Of a stretch of 64,000 nt of DNA, positions 18,284 to 28,936 are shown in pieces. A model generated the notes under the pieces. It was given only the letters and a program-made list of their open reading frames with translations. It did no database searches and was not told the DNA's origin. This DNA is from Fragilaria crotonensis. Taxonomy: Eukaryota > Bacillariophyta > Fragilariophyceae > Fragilariales > Fragilariaceae. Position numbers and translations under genes: made by a program. The stretch covers positions 1 to 64,000 of the forward strand of contig JAKSYS010000040.1 of the NCBI GenBank assembly GCA_022925895.1, written 5' to 3'. How positions within the stretch are numbered: position 1 is the stretch's first letter; every line of letters starts with the position of its first letter.

Positions 18284-19474
18284 CTACACTCCAACGACCT
18301 CCGTTCCCTCGTCCTCGTCGTTGATTGCAATACTTAAGGCTGTTGCTTGGTGCACCATATCTTCACTGAAAGATTCTTTCCGCACAACACCGCCGTTATT
18401 GCTTTCACATCCTCCTTCATCATCTCCTCCTGAGGATCCACTGACACCTGCTGAAAGTGAACCATCGCCCCCGTCTGATGTCACTTCGGTACAGGTCGTC
18501 GGGGTTTCAGTGGCGTGCTTGAGCTTCCTTCTCTTGATACTCTCCAATTGTCGCTGTTCATATGCTTCGTCCAATTGCGGTGGTCGCAACGGAAACGATA
18601 CCGTTTCATACGATGACAACTCGCGCTCCAAGCCATTCTTTTCGTGCCATGCGACCCGAACCCAAGGTCCCACACCCTTGAGTTTCTCAAACTTTCTGGA
18701 TGGTTGATAGCGACCAGTTGCCCGATATTCTTGATGAAGTCGTTGATACTCCTCGCGAGCCTCACGTGCTGATTCATTGTAATACTCTCGTTCCGAATCC
18801 GTCATGCCCAATTTCCAAATCTTGCTAATCTCTTGCACGACCCTGGGCTGGCTGTGAGGTTCGTCCGGTCGGTCATGTCGTATTTTGGTTGTCATTTGCC
18901 CGACAAAGAAAACGTATCCGGTCTGAGGTGGTTCAGGTGGAGCCTGCGGCAGATCCTTCTCGCGTACGATGCGTCGCCGTCGTTCTCCGGGAATTTTGGG
19001 TTTGTCCCATCGATCTTCGCCTCGGCATTCCGGTTGACATGATCGAATCCGACGTTGATAATTCCGTTTCAGTTCTTCAATTCGATCCTTCCGAGGATCG
19101 CCAGTAATCTTGACGAGGTGGTCCGTGTTGGAATGTCCACCCGTGGTTCGCAAGACGGCAACCATGGTCGTCGTTGTCGTTTCGCCGTGGTTTTGAATCC
19201 CAAAAGTGGGATCCAGAATGGAGGAATCCACGGTGAGACCAGCGGGTTCGAGGATCGTGCGGGCCTCTTGAAGATCTTTCATGGAGTTCTTAATGACAAT
19301 GTCGCATTTACGAATGAGGGCCTTGGCCCTGGCGATTAACTTTCGTTTCTCTTCACCTACGGGCGGGGCAGCTCTAGTAGGGGTTGGTGTTGCCGTCGAC
19401 TTGGCAACTATCCGTTTTGGATCGTCGTCTCCCGCAGTGAGCGGCGGTGAGCTAAGCGTTGTTGGCATTTTCAA
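18284..19474 (-). CDS. HMG-box protein
   Basis: Single exon, 396 residues; Met1 or Met3 could start it. Residues about 180-255 form an HMG box: PPQTGYVFFVGQMTTKIR, then VVQEISKIWKLGMTDSERE, then YYNESAREAREEYQ, with aromatic residues and helix spacing as in the family. A basic stretch ERRRRIVR precedes the box. The N-terminal 50 residues are Thr/Pro/Ala-rich and the C-terminal third is acidic and Ser/Gly-rich. HMG boxes bend DNA or bind distorted DNA. Nothing tells the target genes. It is divergent from the complex I subunit gene. Confidence 0.75.
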   Translation of the reverse strand: MKMPTTLSSPPLTAGDDDPKRIVAKSTATPTPTRAAPPVGEEKRKLIARAKALIRKCDIVIKNSMKDLQEARTILEPAGLTVDSSILDPTFGIQNHGETTTTTMVAVLRTTGGHSNTDHLVKITGDPRKDRIEELKRNYQRRIRSCQPECRGEDRWDKPKIPGERRRRIVREKDLPQAPPEPPQTGYVFFVGQMTTKIRHDRPDEPHSQPRVVQEISKIWKLGMTDSEREYYNESAREAREEYQRLHQEYRATGRYQPSRKFEKLKGVGPWVRVAWHEKNGLERELSSYETVSFPLRPPQLDEAYEQRQLESIKRRKLKHATETPTTCTEVTSDGGDGSLSAGVSGSSGGDDEGGCESNNGGVVRKESFSEDMVHQATALSIAINDEDEGTEVVGV

Positions 19475-19908
19475 CTCTCTGTCATGAAATTTGCGTCAGT
19501 TCAACACTGTCATGTTCTATTCTGTTCTAAGATCTGAGTAGTTGTAATGATGACGGATGCATGTTGTGGGATGGTTTGTTTTTGTTGGGTGATGGAAGCA
19601 GAAAGGAAATAGTGTGTCGACGATTTTACTGGTACCAGGTACTGTATGCACGATACACTGTAGTCTCAGAGTACTGTGGTGTTCACAATATGTGTATCCG
19701 AACATGTCGTCTCGTTTGGTCTTCCTGTGAAGTTCAATGACGGAAGTGGCGCCGTCTGTGACAACCGTAGTCGACCGTGCGGGTGTCGCGACGACGACTG
19801 CAGCGATAACAGCGACGATCAAAACTCAGTGCAGTCGAAAGGCACACACACAGGCGACTCTTGCAGTTTGCATCAATTACATTTATAGCAATTACATCAT
19901 CATTCATC
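19475..19908. promoter_or_regulatory. Shared divergent promoter region (HMG box / NDUFB7)
   Basis: 434 bp between divergent starts, holding GGTACCAGGTACTGTATGC at 19631-19649, a member of the recurrent GTAC class. Confidence 0.4.
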
Positions 19909-20190
19909 ATGGGAGGCGGTGGACATCATCATTTGAATAAAGAGGCCATGCCCAAGAAAGATCAAGATTTGGAAGCGCTCAAGGCGGCTCGAATCCCCTT
20001 GGCCTATCGTGACACTTGTGGTCACCTTCTCATCAAGCTCAACAGTTGCCGTCGAGAAAACATGTTCTCTCCTCACCAGTGTGGTCATGAACGTCACACG
20101 TTCGAAGAATGCGAATATTATGCCTGGCTTCAGCGTGTTGAGGCTAAGAAGCAGTTGGAGAGAATTCGCAAAGCTCAGGAAGGTGCTTAA
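19909..20190 (+). CDS. NDUFB7: NADH:ubiquinone oxidoreductase subunit B7
   Basis: Single exon, 93 residues from the ATG at 19909. The family core IPLAYRDTCGHLLIKLNSC and CRREN is followed by HQCGHERHTFEEC. This gives twin CX9C motifs (Cys37/Cys47 and Cys58/Cys68), which are oxidised by the Mia40 pathway in the mitochondrial intermembrane space. The start MGGGG offers Gly2 for N-myristoylation, as in the animal protein. It is an accessory subunit of respiratory complex I. The His triplet at 6-8 is unusual. Length and motifs are as expected. Confidence 0.93.
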   Translation: MGGGGHHHLNKEAMPKKDQDLEALKAARIPLAYRDTCGHLLIKLNSCRRENMFSPHQCGHERHTFEECEYYAWLQRVEAKKQLERIRKAQEGA

Positions 20191-20387
20191 ATTGTTCGAC
20201 GCTTAGGACTAAAATATCCTGACATTGTGTGAGCTCAATGGTTGGGCAAGGAAAGTATGGCGCACCTTTCGAAGATTGAGGAAGGTGATGGAGAAAGGGA
20301 TTACAATTGAATGCAGTTAAAACTAACTTGTACTAGTTTGCTGCACCGTTCGTATGCAATTTTTATCCATTATAATTCGGTTGTTTT

Positions 20388-21515
20388 TCATGCCCTTGAC
20401 TGATCCAACGCTGCGTCGATAATTTCTTGAACTGGCTTCAACGAAAGGGAAACAAGGAGATGTAACGCTGTAGCGATCCGCTGTCGCTGCTTCCATGCTA
20501 CATAAAGGGAAAAGATCGTCAGAGTCGCTTGACTTCGAGCTTCCCAGTTATGGTCCGATCGACACAATGGCTTGACAACACGGGAAGTCAATAGATTTAA
20601 CAAATGTGAAATCAGTTTTCGATATCCTCCTTTTGGATTCATGATATTGATCCATGCTTTGGAGGAGCGAGATTCCATCGGAATTATTGCCCGGTTTTCG
20701 TCGTTGTGGTGCAAACTGGCCACTGTGACGGCATCGCACCCACCCGAAATCAACAATAGATGATCGCGACAACGTTCCAGGCAGTCCTTGGTGGCAACAC
20801 CATCAAGCGAGTCAAGGGCGCTAATCAATTTGGTGACAACAGGACGAAGTGGTTCACTTCGCCATTTCGGGCGTCTTGCTGACGCAGGACGAGGTCTCGG
20901 CGTCTGAGCACCACATTCATTTGACAAGCCTTCAAGATACTGCGCATCAGGACAGAAGGGAATTAGCTTGGTGACAAGAGTCCAAACGAGTTCGTCCTTG
21001 ATTTCCTGGATTTCCTCAGAGGCTTTTGTTGTGCTGGGTGAATGTATCAAACTGTGCACTACTTGTGATGCAAGTTCGATTGCACAGTGTTGCTTCTCCG
21101 AATTGAGTAGAAAACAAATGAAGACCACAAGCAGCTCCAGGGGCATCGGGGAGGTGGAGTAAAATTTGAGAAAGGGTTCCAACATCAAATCATCGACCAG
21201 AGATGCTTCTTTCATACTCTGCAGGGCAATGGCACCTGCACGATCGGCAGTCGATATCATGGAGTCCACCCCCAGCACCAGCGTGGGATTGCCACTTAGG
21301 CAAGCAGAGTTCAAAACCAAAACCGTATCCCCATGACTTCTCGTCGTTGGCGCAGATTCCTGAAGCACCTGATTCGCAAGATGAAGCGCCGTTTGAAAGT
21401 CCTTGCGGACAAAACAATGCTCGGCGTCATGGATCTTCGAATCTGAATCGACATCAGGACCTTGGGCCCCCACCGATGACGACGACGATGACATGCATTC
21501 TCTATTGACAGACAT
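20388..21515 (-). CDS. Unrecognised helical protein
   Basis: Single exon, 375 residues; start at 21515 or the internal Met8. Coding is supported by length, low repeat content and clean placement between genes. Residues about 28-50 (HDAEHCFVRKDFQTALHLANQVLQES) resemble one TPR helix pair, and the rest is rich in Leu/Ala helices. A hydrophobic stretch LELLVVFICFLLNSE lies near residue 126. The C-terminus is helical, with no clear tail anchor. The N-terminal repeat followed by helices faintly recalls peroxin-26-like proteins, but I would not assign that. Confidence 0.55.
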   Translation of the reverse strand: MSVNRECMSSSSSSVGAQGPDVDSDSKIHDAEHCFVRKDFQTALHLANQVLQESAPTTRSHGDTVLVLNSACLSGNPTLVLGVDSMISTADRAGAIALQSMKEASLVDDLMLEPFLKFYSTSPMPLELLVVFICFLLNSEKQHCAIELASQVVHSLIHSPSTTKASEEIQEIKDELVWTLVTKLIPFCPDAQYLEGLSNECGAQTPRPRPASARRPKWRSEPLRPVVTKLISALDSLDGVATKDCLERCRDHLLLISGGCDAVTVASLHHNDENRAIIPMESRSSKAWINIMNPKGGYRKLISHLLNLLTSRVVKPLCRSDHNWEARSQATLTIFSLYVAWKQRQRIATALHLLVSLSLKPVQEIIDAALDQSRA

Positions 21516-21687
21516 GACAATGTTACGATGTTGTTGCGGTTTGTGCTGGTGTTGTACGTTTCTGCATTCACACCTGTACCTGGTGCAGTATCACATCACG
21601 CTCATGTTCCTCTCAGTGTACCTCTGATGTCCGATAATCGATAGCAGCACACCAGCTTTTTTGGTTTGCAATGGAACGCTTCACGTT
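21516..21687. other. intergenic flank of element E1
   Basis: Promoter side of the previous gene up to the E1 target site. No gene seen. Confidence 0.4.
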
Positions 21688-21691
21688 ACTA

Positions 21692-21833
21692 TGACTAAAA
21701 TCGAGCGAGTAACGATACCAGGCGAACGTAACAACGTAAACTAAAGTTGTGCGTTTTAGGGCGTGCATTTCGTGGTGTATGCATCGAGTCGCTACTGTAC
21801 CGTATTTCGTCCAGTACCGTCCACCTTTTCTCA
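21692..21833 (-). repeat. E1 3' LTR
   Basis: 142 bp, TGACTAAAATCGAGCG at the left and CCACCTTTTCTCA at the right on the plus strand. It matches the 28129-28270 copy throughout. Confidence 0.93.
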
Positions 21834-22019
21834 GTCCCCTCGATCTAGTATGAGATCAAGGCCGCGATGGCATAGTAGATCGTCGTCGTGGACCATGATT
21901 GTAACACTGATATTTAGACGCCACTAGTTGGGCGTACAAGGGAACCCTGAGTAACCTGCGAACCTCTCTCGGAGGGGGAAATCAAGTGTAATCAACGATA
22001 TCGTATAGGATGAGGCTCA

Positions 22020-25000
22020 CTAAGTGGTCTCTCTTTGACCGCCCGGTATCAGCTTCGTACAGATGTCGGCGGGATTGTCGTGGGTTGAAATGTGTGCCGT
22101 GATGCACTCACCCATGGCAACGGCTTCACGTACGGCGTGATAGCATACGGAATTCGATTTCTTCTTGAGTGTAGATTCGGGGCGCTGTGTATTATGTATG
22201 ACGGACATATTGTCGCCATAAATAAACGACGGCCCGTCAATGGGTACACCCATCATGCGAAGCTTATAACGAAGTCCACGGAGTGTCTCCATACCGTGCT
22301 TCATGGCGACAAATTCCGCACCGAAAACACTGGTCTCGATAGTTGCCTGTTTCTTTGAATACCATACGATCGGCGACATGTTGAGGTAGATCAGGAAACC
22401 AGTCCGGGATCGTCGTGTACGTTGGTCCCCGGCATGGTCTGAATCAACGAATAGGCGAATATCAACGTCCTTCCCGCGAGGCGGGGGCGCGTTTGGTGGA
22501 ATGGCTTCCGTCACCTCCCCATAAAATGACTTCCAATCACATTCCTTGAATGCGGAGCGATCAATATCTGGATAAGACGGGTCGAACACAATGCGAGCAT
22601 TGTGTTTCTTCTCCAAATGATTGAAGAGATGGAATACCGCTTCTAAGTGCCCCTCCCTTGGCATGATCAAGTACGATGCCAATTCCGACACTTCCGTTAT
22701 GATATCGATTCGTCCGAGTTCGACGCACCATCGTAGGACACCGATTTGTGACTGGTAGAATGTGGCGTGTTCGGGCGATAATTCAGGTGTGACATCCAGT
22801 TCCGGCGCATAATTCAAGGGAAACGGTCCGGATGATCGCTTTGACCACTTCCTTGTCGGGTATTCTTTGGCATGGAATGCCTTCACGTTCGCGACTGCAG
22901 CCTGGATGTATTTGCTGGAACTCATGCCCCACGCAACCACTCCGTTTGGTAACGTCACAGGCCGCAACTTGGCACCCAAGTAAAATTCGGGGTCTCGTAT
23001 CGAACCATCCTTAGTTTTGAAGAAATGGTCAATCTCTTTTAATGCCCGAATGCCATCGTGGTGTACAACGAGTATGTCATCCACGTATAAGAGGCAGTAT
23101 GCGTAGTACTTGTAGTTGTCCTCCGTTCGTACCTCGGGCTTGAACCATAAATCGTGATCAGCCATACACGATTGCCACCCTAGATGTCGCATACAATCGG
23201 CGAGGTGATTCCTGAAGGATGCCCCAGCCGACTTGAGTCCGTACAGGGCGCGAACGATAATAGCGCGCTTACCGGCGTCGTGCCCGAATTCAGGACCTAG
23301 ACGGCACCATATCTTTTCACCGACAGGTGCCGTGAGGTATGCATTCTCAATGTCTGCCGTTTTCACTTCTAAATCATTTAACGCAGCCAACGTTAGCGCG
23401 ATTCTAACGGATTCGCGGGACACAACACTAGCATATGTTACGGTCCCAGACGATGGCTTTGTCATGTGACCTCCGGCTACCAATCGTGCCTTTCTCTGAA
23501 AGTCCTCCATCTTGATATCAAACACGAGATGACATCTCATCTCTTGGAAGGTGGGTGGTGGGTCCCTCCCGTCCTCCAGGACCTCAAAGGCTACGCGTAC
23601 CTTTGTCATTTCTTTCCTAACGGCATCTTGCCATAGCGTGTTACCGTTTTCTCGATCAATCCGAACGCAATCCTCGTACGTTTTAGGAACTTCGATTCCG
23701 AATTTATGCGTCCGTTTATGGTATCGTTTGTTTACAGCTGCAACGATACGATCCCTACGTTTCAACGTGTATGGAACCCACCATGCAAAAGCTGCTTCGC
23801 CATCAATTCCGTGAGTGACGGCAAACTCTGCGACCTCTATCGGGTTCGATTCCTTGAGGTCCGCTAGTCGTTCCCACGATGTGGTTCCGTCCTTCCACTC
23901 GACGCAAAGGTGCCACCCCTTAGTCGTCTGACGCATACGTCGGTTGGAACCTCTCGTGATCCACATGTCTGCTCGACTAACGGCAGAGTCGTCTCGTTTG
24001 TAGTCCACTATGCCCGACAAGAGGAGATACTGATTCCCCTCGGAGTCACATTGTGCGTACATATTTTGGGCGATGGTGTTAGCTGCCACCTCAGCCCTCT
24101 GTCCGTCGGGAAATTCAACTTCATACGTTCGGGTGTCAAGGATAGGGTTCGCGTGTGCTCTTCCCCTTAACGTGCCATCCGATTGACGTTTTCTGCCGCG
24201 TACTTTGGCCGTCATCACAGAGTCCCCTATTGGGAGCAGTACTTGAGCACCGACATACACGTCGAACGTATCCTCGTCAACGTTGTCCGCATCCGGGACA
24301 AGACCTGGTCCCTCGTCCGCGTCGCCATCCTCATACGGCTCGTAAATGGGAGTTCCGAGGTCCTCCAGTTCAGGATCGGACACAAAGTCCTCAAACTTGA
24401 ATGAGTCGCCAAGCGCTTTGTTGAGAGAGTTCGTAAACTTCTCGCGTTCACTTTTATGCGTTTCGTCCGAAAGTTCATCAGCCGTTAACGATCGGACAGT
24501 TGATCGGTATACGACCTGTCCATTAGCCTTGATCACCTTACGGGTCATCGCCGGGCCAATGTCAACTGCCGGTCCAAGGTCACGGCCAAGAATCATCTTA
24601 TCATCAGGATATGTTGCCGAAGTGTCACGAAACATGACCCATTCAAACCAACCAAATAGAGCAAGGGCTGAAATGTCTGCAGTATCACCGCGGACGACTG
24701 TTTCAGGAACCTGGCCCTCCAATCGGTATTGGTCGTGTGCCGTCAGGGATCGGACATATGCTTCCCTCTCAAGACAGTGATCCCAGAGGCGCTTGGGCGC
24801 CTTCGAGCGCACCATCTGCCGACCCACGCCTCTCTTGAGCTCCCGAATGGCAGATTCCGCTGCGTTTGACCATGGTGTGTGGGGCTCAGTTTGCTTAACC
24901 CTAGCGCCAGCTTCTCGACATTTCTTCCTAAACTGCCCGTGAAGCTGTTCCTTGGCTCCATCCATGATAAAGGTATTGGGCACACCTTCTCGCTGGAATA

Positions 25001-26069
25001 AGAGTGACAGACCCTCATGTGCATCACTCTTCTTACGCATTGGGAAAGCACGACACCAGCCGTCAGGTGTCGCAAATATTTGTGCGTACTTATTATTCCG
25101 TGCAGACACTGTATTGGAGATCAAAGTGTCCGTGAAGCAATCAATTGGTAGGCGGCGGTATCGAAGTTGCCTGTCGTTGGTCCGGAATCTTCGCGACAGG
25201 GTCGGGTTAAGGAGCGTGCGAATCCCACGTTGCGTAGTGACTTGTACCGTCCGACGAGCCGTATGAATATCAATTCCCCAGTTCTTGGACAGATATGTAG
25301 CATCGAACTGTTTACGTGACGTTGTCGTCCGAACAGTTTGGATTGCCGTTTGTCGGACTGCACCCGCCAGGGTATTATCGTCAAATGTGACTGATATCGA
25401 TCGAAGGGAAAGACGAATCCTATCCATCTCAGGGTTTGCCAAGTTTGTATTGGATATCAAACATAAGCGCTGAAGGCGTGTGGCAGCGCTTATCCGGTCC
25501 CCTGAATCCGATATAATCTTGGTGAGCGTTTCCTCGTGTGAAGCGAAAGTAGGATCATGAGGATCATAATCGGGTAAATCGCTGGTCAGGACGAGGTGCG
25601 GGAGGGATTCGTATTCCTCGAGCGTAGGCTTGCGAGTCGGGAAGGAGGACGCAACCCCTTTCAGCGACAAAGGGATTACGTAGGGCGTTTCAGCATCATC
25701 CATCGGAACGACCAGTGAATGCGTTAGCTCGTCGGGGTTTTCAGTCAAGAAACGAGGCACATCGTTGACCTTGACGTCATTAAGACGAAGTTGCATTGTG
25801 GAAAGCAAGTTGTGTGTCAAATCAGGGATGTATATCGCCTGATTGACAACGAGAATGATGGTTTGGCCCGTCGTTGGGTCATCGTATGCCAGTGCTCCTG
25901 TCACCGTCCGCAAGTTGCTAGCTACCGGTCCGTTAGGATCGTAGCCGGAAACGTTAATTGGTCTCTCGTAATCGTGCACTAATAAAGCGTTATGACCAAC
26001 CGCACACTGGTCAGCGTGTGAGTCTAGATCAGTACGAGATTCTGTAACTGACACACCGACCGTGCTCAA
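22020..26069 (-). CDS. E1 pol (protease, integrase, reverse transcriptase, RNase H)
   Basis: A frame of about 1,350 codons in the Ty1/copia order. A protease-like segment with DSHADQC stands near the start. The integrase core follows (PIDCFTDTL, HTPWSNAAESAIRELKRG), then the reverse transcriptase with the YVDDILVVHH catalytic loop, and an RNase H domain ending DNPADICTK. The DSHAD form of the protease Asp motif is typical of diatom CoDi elements rather than the usual DTGA. Fossil or recent copy, it looks whole. Confidence 0.9.
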   Translation of the reverse strand: MSTVGVSVTESRTDLDSHADQCAVGHNALLVHDYERPINVSGYDPNGPVASNLRTVTGALAYDDPTTGQTIILVVNQAIYIPDLTHNLLSTMQLRLNDVKVNDVPRFLTENPDELTHSLVVPMDDAETPYVIPLSLKGVASSFPTRKPTLEEYESLPHLVLTSDLPDYDPHDPTFASHEETLTKIISDSGDRISAATRLQRLCLISNTNLANPEMDRIRLSLRSISVTFDDNTLAGAVRQTAIQTVRTTTSRKQFDATYLSKNWGIDIHTARRTVQVTTQRGIRTLLNPTLSRRFRTNDRQLRYRRLPIDCFTDTLISNTVSARNNKYAQIFATPDGWCRAFPMRKKSDAHEGLSLLFQREGVPNTFIMDGAKEQLHGQFRKKCREAGARVKQTEPHTPWSNAAESAIRELKRGVGRQMVRSKAPKRLWDHCLEREAYVRSLTAHDQYRLEGQVPETVVRGDTADISALALFGWFEWVMFRDTSATYPDDKMILGRDLGPAVDIGPAMTRKVIKANGQVVYRSTVRSLTADELSDETHKSEREKFTNSLNKALGDSFKFEDFVSDPELEDLGTPIYEPYEDGDADEGPGLVPDADNVDEDTFDVYVGAQVLLPIGDSVMTAKVRGRKRQSDGTLRGRAHANPILDTRTYEVEFPDGQRAEVAANTIAQNMYAQCDSEGNQYLLLSGIVDYKRDDSAVSRADMWITRGSNRRMRQTTKGWHLCVEWKDGTTSWERLADLKESNPIEVAEFAVTHGIDGEAAFAWWVPYTLKRRDRIVAAVNKRYHKRTHKFGIEVPKTYEDCVRIDRENGNTLWQDAVRKEMTKVRVAFEVLEDGRDPPPTFQEMRCHLVFDIKMEDFQRKARLVAGGHMTKPSSGTVTYASVVSRESVRIALTLAALNDLEVKTADIENAYLTAPVGEKIWCRLGPEFGHDAGKRAIIVRALYGLKSAGASFRNHLADCMRHLGWQSCMADHDLWFKPEVRTEDNYKYYAYCLLYVDDILVVHHDGIRALKEIDHFFKTKDGSIRDPEFYLGAKLRPVTLPNGVVAWGMSSSKYIQAAVANVKAFHAKEYPTRKWSKRSSGPFPLNYAPELDVTPELSPEHATFYQSQIGVLRWCVELGRIDIITEVSELASYLIMPREGHLEAVFHLFNHLEKKHNARIVFDPSYPDIDRSAFKECDWKSFYGEVTEAIPPNAPPPRGKDVDIRLFVDSDHAGDQRTRRSRTGFLIYLNMSPIVWYSKKQATIETSVFGAEFVAMKHGMETLRGLRYKLRMMGVPIDGPSFIYGDNMSVIHNTQRPESTLKKKSNSVCYHAVREAVAMGECITAHISTHDNPADICTKLIPGGQRETT

Positions 26070-26099
26070 TAAGTGAAGAGCCGAGACGATCCGATTGTG

Positions 26100-27635
26100 T
26101 CACTTCGTGTTCTTAGCCTGACGAGTTAAGGATGAGTTGGTCCGGTTCGAGCTCGACACAGATTTGACCGCGCGAGGTTGGGTGTCGCTTGAAGACTCGG
26201 AGGCATCGGTCGCATCATCCGCCGTGCCGACCTCTACCTTGCCCATCTGTTTTGCGAGTTGGGCGACGGTGCGGTTGACAGCCTTGAGATTCTTGATGAC
26301 ACCCTTAGCGTCGTTCTTACCCTTACCAACATCCTTATCTCGTTTTGTCTTGCTATCCTTCGCCCCGGGTTTATGACCGCGTTTGAGGCGTTTTGCGGCC
26401 AAATCCTTCTTCTGGGCTGGGGACAAGGCATCGTATTCGGATTTAGTGTAATAGCGGTCCTCAGCTTCGTCACTGCGCTTCCGCTTGCCACCGGTGTGGA
26501 CTTTTACTTCCGAAATGTTAACATTAGGGTTACCCTTGGTCTTCGAACCTGTTTGCTTTATAAAATCTTGATAGAGCGTAACACAGGCATCAAAGTCATT
26601 TCGAAGGGTCGCATCCGACATGATGCGCGTTTTGACTGAGTCAAATTTGTCGGTCCTAATGCCATCCAATAGGTAGCGAACCTTCGATCGTGGATCAATC
26701 CCAGTATAGCCGTGCTCAACCAGCCCCTCCATGATGGAGTGTTGCTGTTTATGCACGTTAACGTACTTTTCAAAATCCCATCGTCTTTGTTCTCCGTTGT
26801 AAACCGTTGTCTTCAACTTGTCTTCCGCCAACGTGGCCATGTTATCGACATTGTTAGGGCCTAGAAAGTGGGTATATAAGGCCAGATAGGCCATGCGCCC
26901 ATCCCTAGTACGTTGCGCTGGCTTCACATATGTCCAACAACTGTGCTCGCGAGTGATGCGGGCTATGATCTCCCACACTTTCTCACGGTTGACCAGAAAT
27001 GTAGGATCGAGTGTCCGGACAGCCCCAGTCATTGTGAAGTGAGGCGCTCGTGCGATCATCTCGTCTTGCACCGTGGCGTATCCGCCGTCCGGGTCCGCTT
27101 CAGGGACATTCTCGTCTTTGCGTACGACATAAGCCAAAGGAATCTTCTTGTCGCCCAAGTACGAGCGGAGATACTCGAGGATCGATTCCATCGTCTTCGG
27201 CCAGTCCTTCGCATTGATTGTAGGGACGTCGTCCGAGGGCTTGTAGGTTGCCTCGAAATCACGTAATTCGCGGATACTACGGATGCTCTCAAGAGTCACA
27301 GCCGCAGGGGCTATAGATCGACTCGTACGGAGTTTATGGCGTAGGTAGAATGCAAGGAGCTTTAAATTGGTCTCAGCTCTCGCATTTACCTGTATGCCCG
27401 GGTTGGGGACTGCAGGTCCACCGGCGCCTGCTGCACCTGGGACTGTCCCACCTGGGCGACGGAGAAGCTTGCCAAGATTCGTGATCTCATCATCGGAAAG
27501 GAGCCGGATTTCATCGAGGGAGTCAATTCCCTGTTCTTCCACGATCGCCTGGGCTGCAGCATCGACGAATCCGATGCGGACTAGGGCGGTGCGTACTGCA
27601 GCTGGCTCCATGGTGTCAAAGGAATGAAATAACAA
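26100..27635 (-). CDS. E1 gag
   Basis: About 500 codons; the likely start is the internal Met of MEPAAVRTAL near 27611. The N-terminal segment AAVRTALVRIGF...AIVEEQGIDSL matches that of E2 gag. The C-terminal part is Lys-rich without a CCHC knuckle. Gag lies in the same reading phase as pol with a short gap between, the same layout as in E2, consistent with pol expression by read-through. Confidence 0.85.
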   Translation of the reverse strand: MLFHSFDTMEPAAVRTALVRIGFVDAAAQAIVEEQGIDSLDEIRLLSDDEITNLGKLLRRPGGTVPGAAGAGGPAVPNPGIQVNARAETNLKLLAFYLRHKLRTSRSIAPAAVTLESIRSIRELRDFEATYKPSDDVPTINAKDWPKTMESILEYLRSYLGDKKIPLAYVVRKDENVPEADPDGGYATVQDEMIARAPHFTMTGAVRTLDPTFLVNREKVWEIIARITREHSCWTYVKPAQRTRDGRMAYLALYTHFLGPNNVDNMATLAEDKLKTTVYNGEQRRWDFEKYVNVHKQQHSIMEGLVEHGYTGIDPRSKVRYLLDGIRTDKFDSVKTRIMSDATLRNDFDACVTLYQDFIKQTGSKTKGNPNVNISEVKVHTGGKRKRSDEAEDRYYTKSEYDALSPAQKKDLAAKRLKRGHKPGAKDSKTKRDKDVGKGKNDAKGVIKNLKAVNRTVAQLAKQMGKVEVGTADDATDASESSSDTQPRAVKSVSSSNRTNSSLTRQAKNTK

Positions 27636-28128
27636 GCAATTGTCAACTTCCTAAAACCAATTATACCGATAGGATCACGGAAGCCATATTCTTCAACCGA
27701 TGCGTTCAACCGATCATTTGCCAGTTGTTATCGGTTGGAAATATATCATGAATTCTGTGCATGTATATGTCGTACATTTGGTAATCCAAAATTGTAGACT
27801 TGCGTTTTACCCGGATGGTGCGGGGAGGATATGAAGCGTCCTCCATACCCTATTACGGCGTCGTGCGTTATATCATGGGTACTCCGTTTCACCAGATATA
27901 CGGTCCGGGCCTAATGTCCCATCAACATTTAAGGTGCACCGGACCGAGGCAGTTCAACGCATGCCCAGGCACGCAATGGATTCATCATGGACATGACCCA
28001 TGAATCCGGCATCATGACGGTTGCCGACGACCGTCGTTACTCTTTTCATTTTCGAAGCCATCATAAACCTATGGCATGCGATGCATATCACAAAGTCACT
28101 CTGGCAGATACGAATGGGTCTGATAAAC

Positions 28129-28270
28129 TGACTAAAATCGAGCGAGTAACGATACCAGGCGAACGTAACAACGTAAACTAAAGTTGTGCGTTTTAGGGCG
28201 TGCATTTCGTGGTGTATGCATCGAGTCGCTACTGTACCGTATTTCGTCCAGTACCGTCCACCTTTTCTCA
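28129..28270 (-). repeat. E1 5' LTR
   Basis: Second copy of the 142-bp LTR, upstream for the minus-strand element. Confidence 0.93.
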
Positions 28271-28274
28271 ACTA

Positions 28275-28936
28275 CCGGTATACGGTCAGGTTTGCTCGAC
28301 GGATAGACTTGCCAAAAGGCGCATCCTGTACGATTAATCGGACTGGCGGAGGTTGGTACTCTGGAATTCTCGTACCAGTACTGTATGAGGAGTACTTTGT
28401 ACACCGGTATCAGTGGTTTTGGAACCACATACTGTTGTTCGTGGGCGTATTGTACTGCAACGACTACCAGTAGACAGTAGACACCAACGCGTTTCTATTT
28501 GGCATCCTCCAATCCAAGGAGAGAGGGGCGTTTTGGCGCAGTGTTGCCATAGCCATGGCCCATGCCAAGTGCAATTGATCAGCAACGTAGTTCATCATGA
28601 GAATTGACATCTGGCTTGCTGATTCATTATAAGGTCTTTAATTAGAATTTAGATCATGGATCCAATTGTGAAACATTTGGTGGTCTACTAGCTATTGCCA
28701 GCTCCAGGCATACAAATAAAAACTTCGCTCATCAAAAATAAATCACTGAGTTTAGTGGGATTGTAGGGTGAGAAGATACTACGTTCTCCTCCACTAGGTC
28801 TTGGAGGAACATGAACAGTTGAAAGCCTTGCAAACAAAATCATCTCAATCCTGGGCGAACAACCCCTGAAGTCGGACAAGTACTGCTTGGGTGTTTCACT
28901 CCGTTCTAGACGAGAAACGATCACACGCGTCCCTAT
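28275..28936. other. intergenic right of E1
   Basis: No gene recognised. CCAGTACTGTATGAGGAGTAC at 28375-28395 and ACACCGGTATCAG belong to the recurrent GTAC/ACCGGT motif class. Confidence 0.4.

Larger units (their letters stand above)
21692..28270 (-). mobile_element. E1: Ty1/copia LTR retrotransposon, CoDi type, looks whole
   Basis: Two 142-bp LTRs with TG...CA ends bound the element, and ACTA stands directly outside each end (21688-21691 and 28271-28274) as a 4-bp target duplication. The LTRs look identical by eye, so insertion was recent. Gag and pol frames are long and open. A candidate primer site, AATGGGTCTGATAAAC on the plus strand, abuts the 5' LTR at 28113-28128, and a purine tract (TCGAGGGGAC on the element strand) abuts the 3' LTR. 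The element shares gag, pol, primer site and purine tract with E2, but not LTR sequence. Confidence 0.93.

Noticed and set aside
20388-21515. Assignment as peroxin PEX26
   Set aside because: Only one TPR-like helix pair supports it, and no C-terminal membrane anchor is visible.
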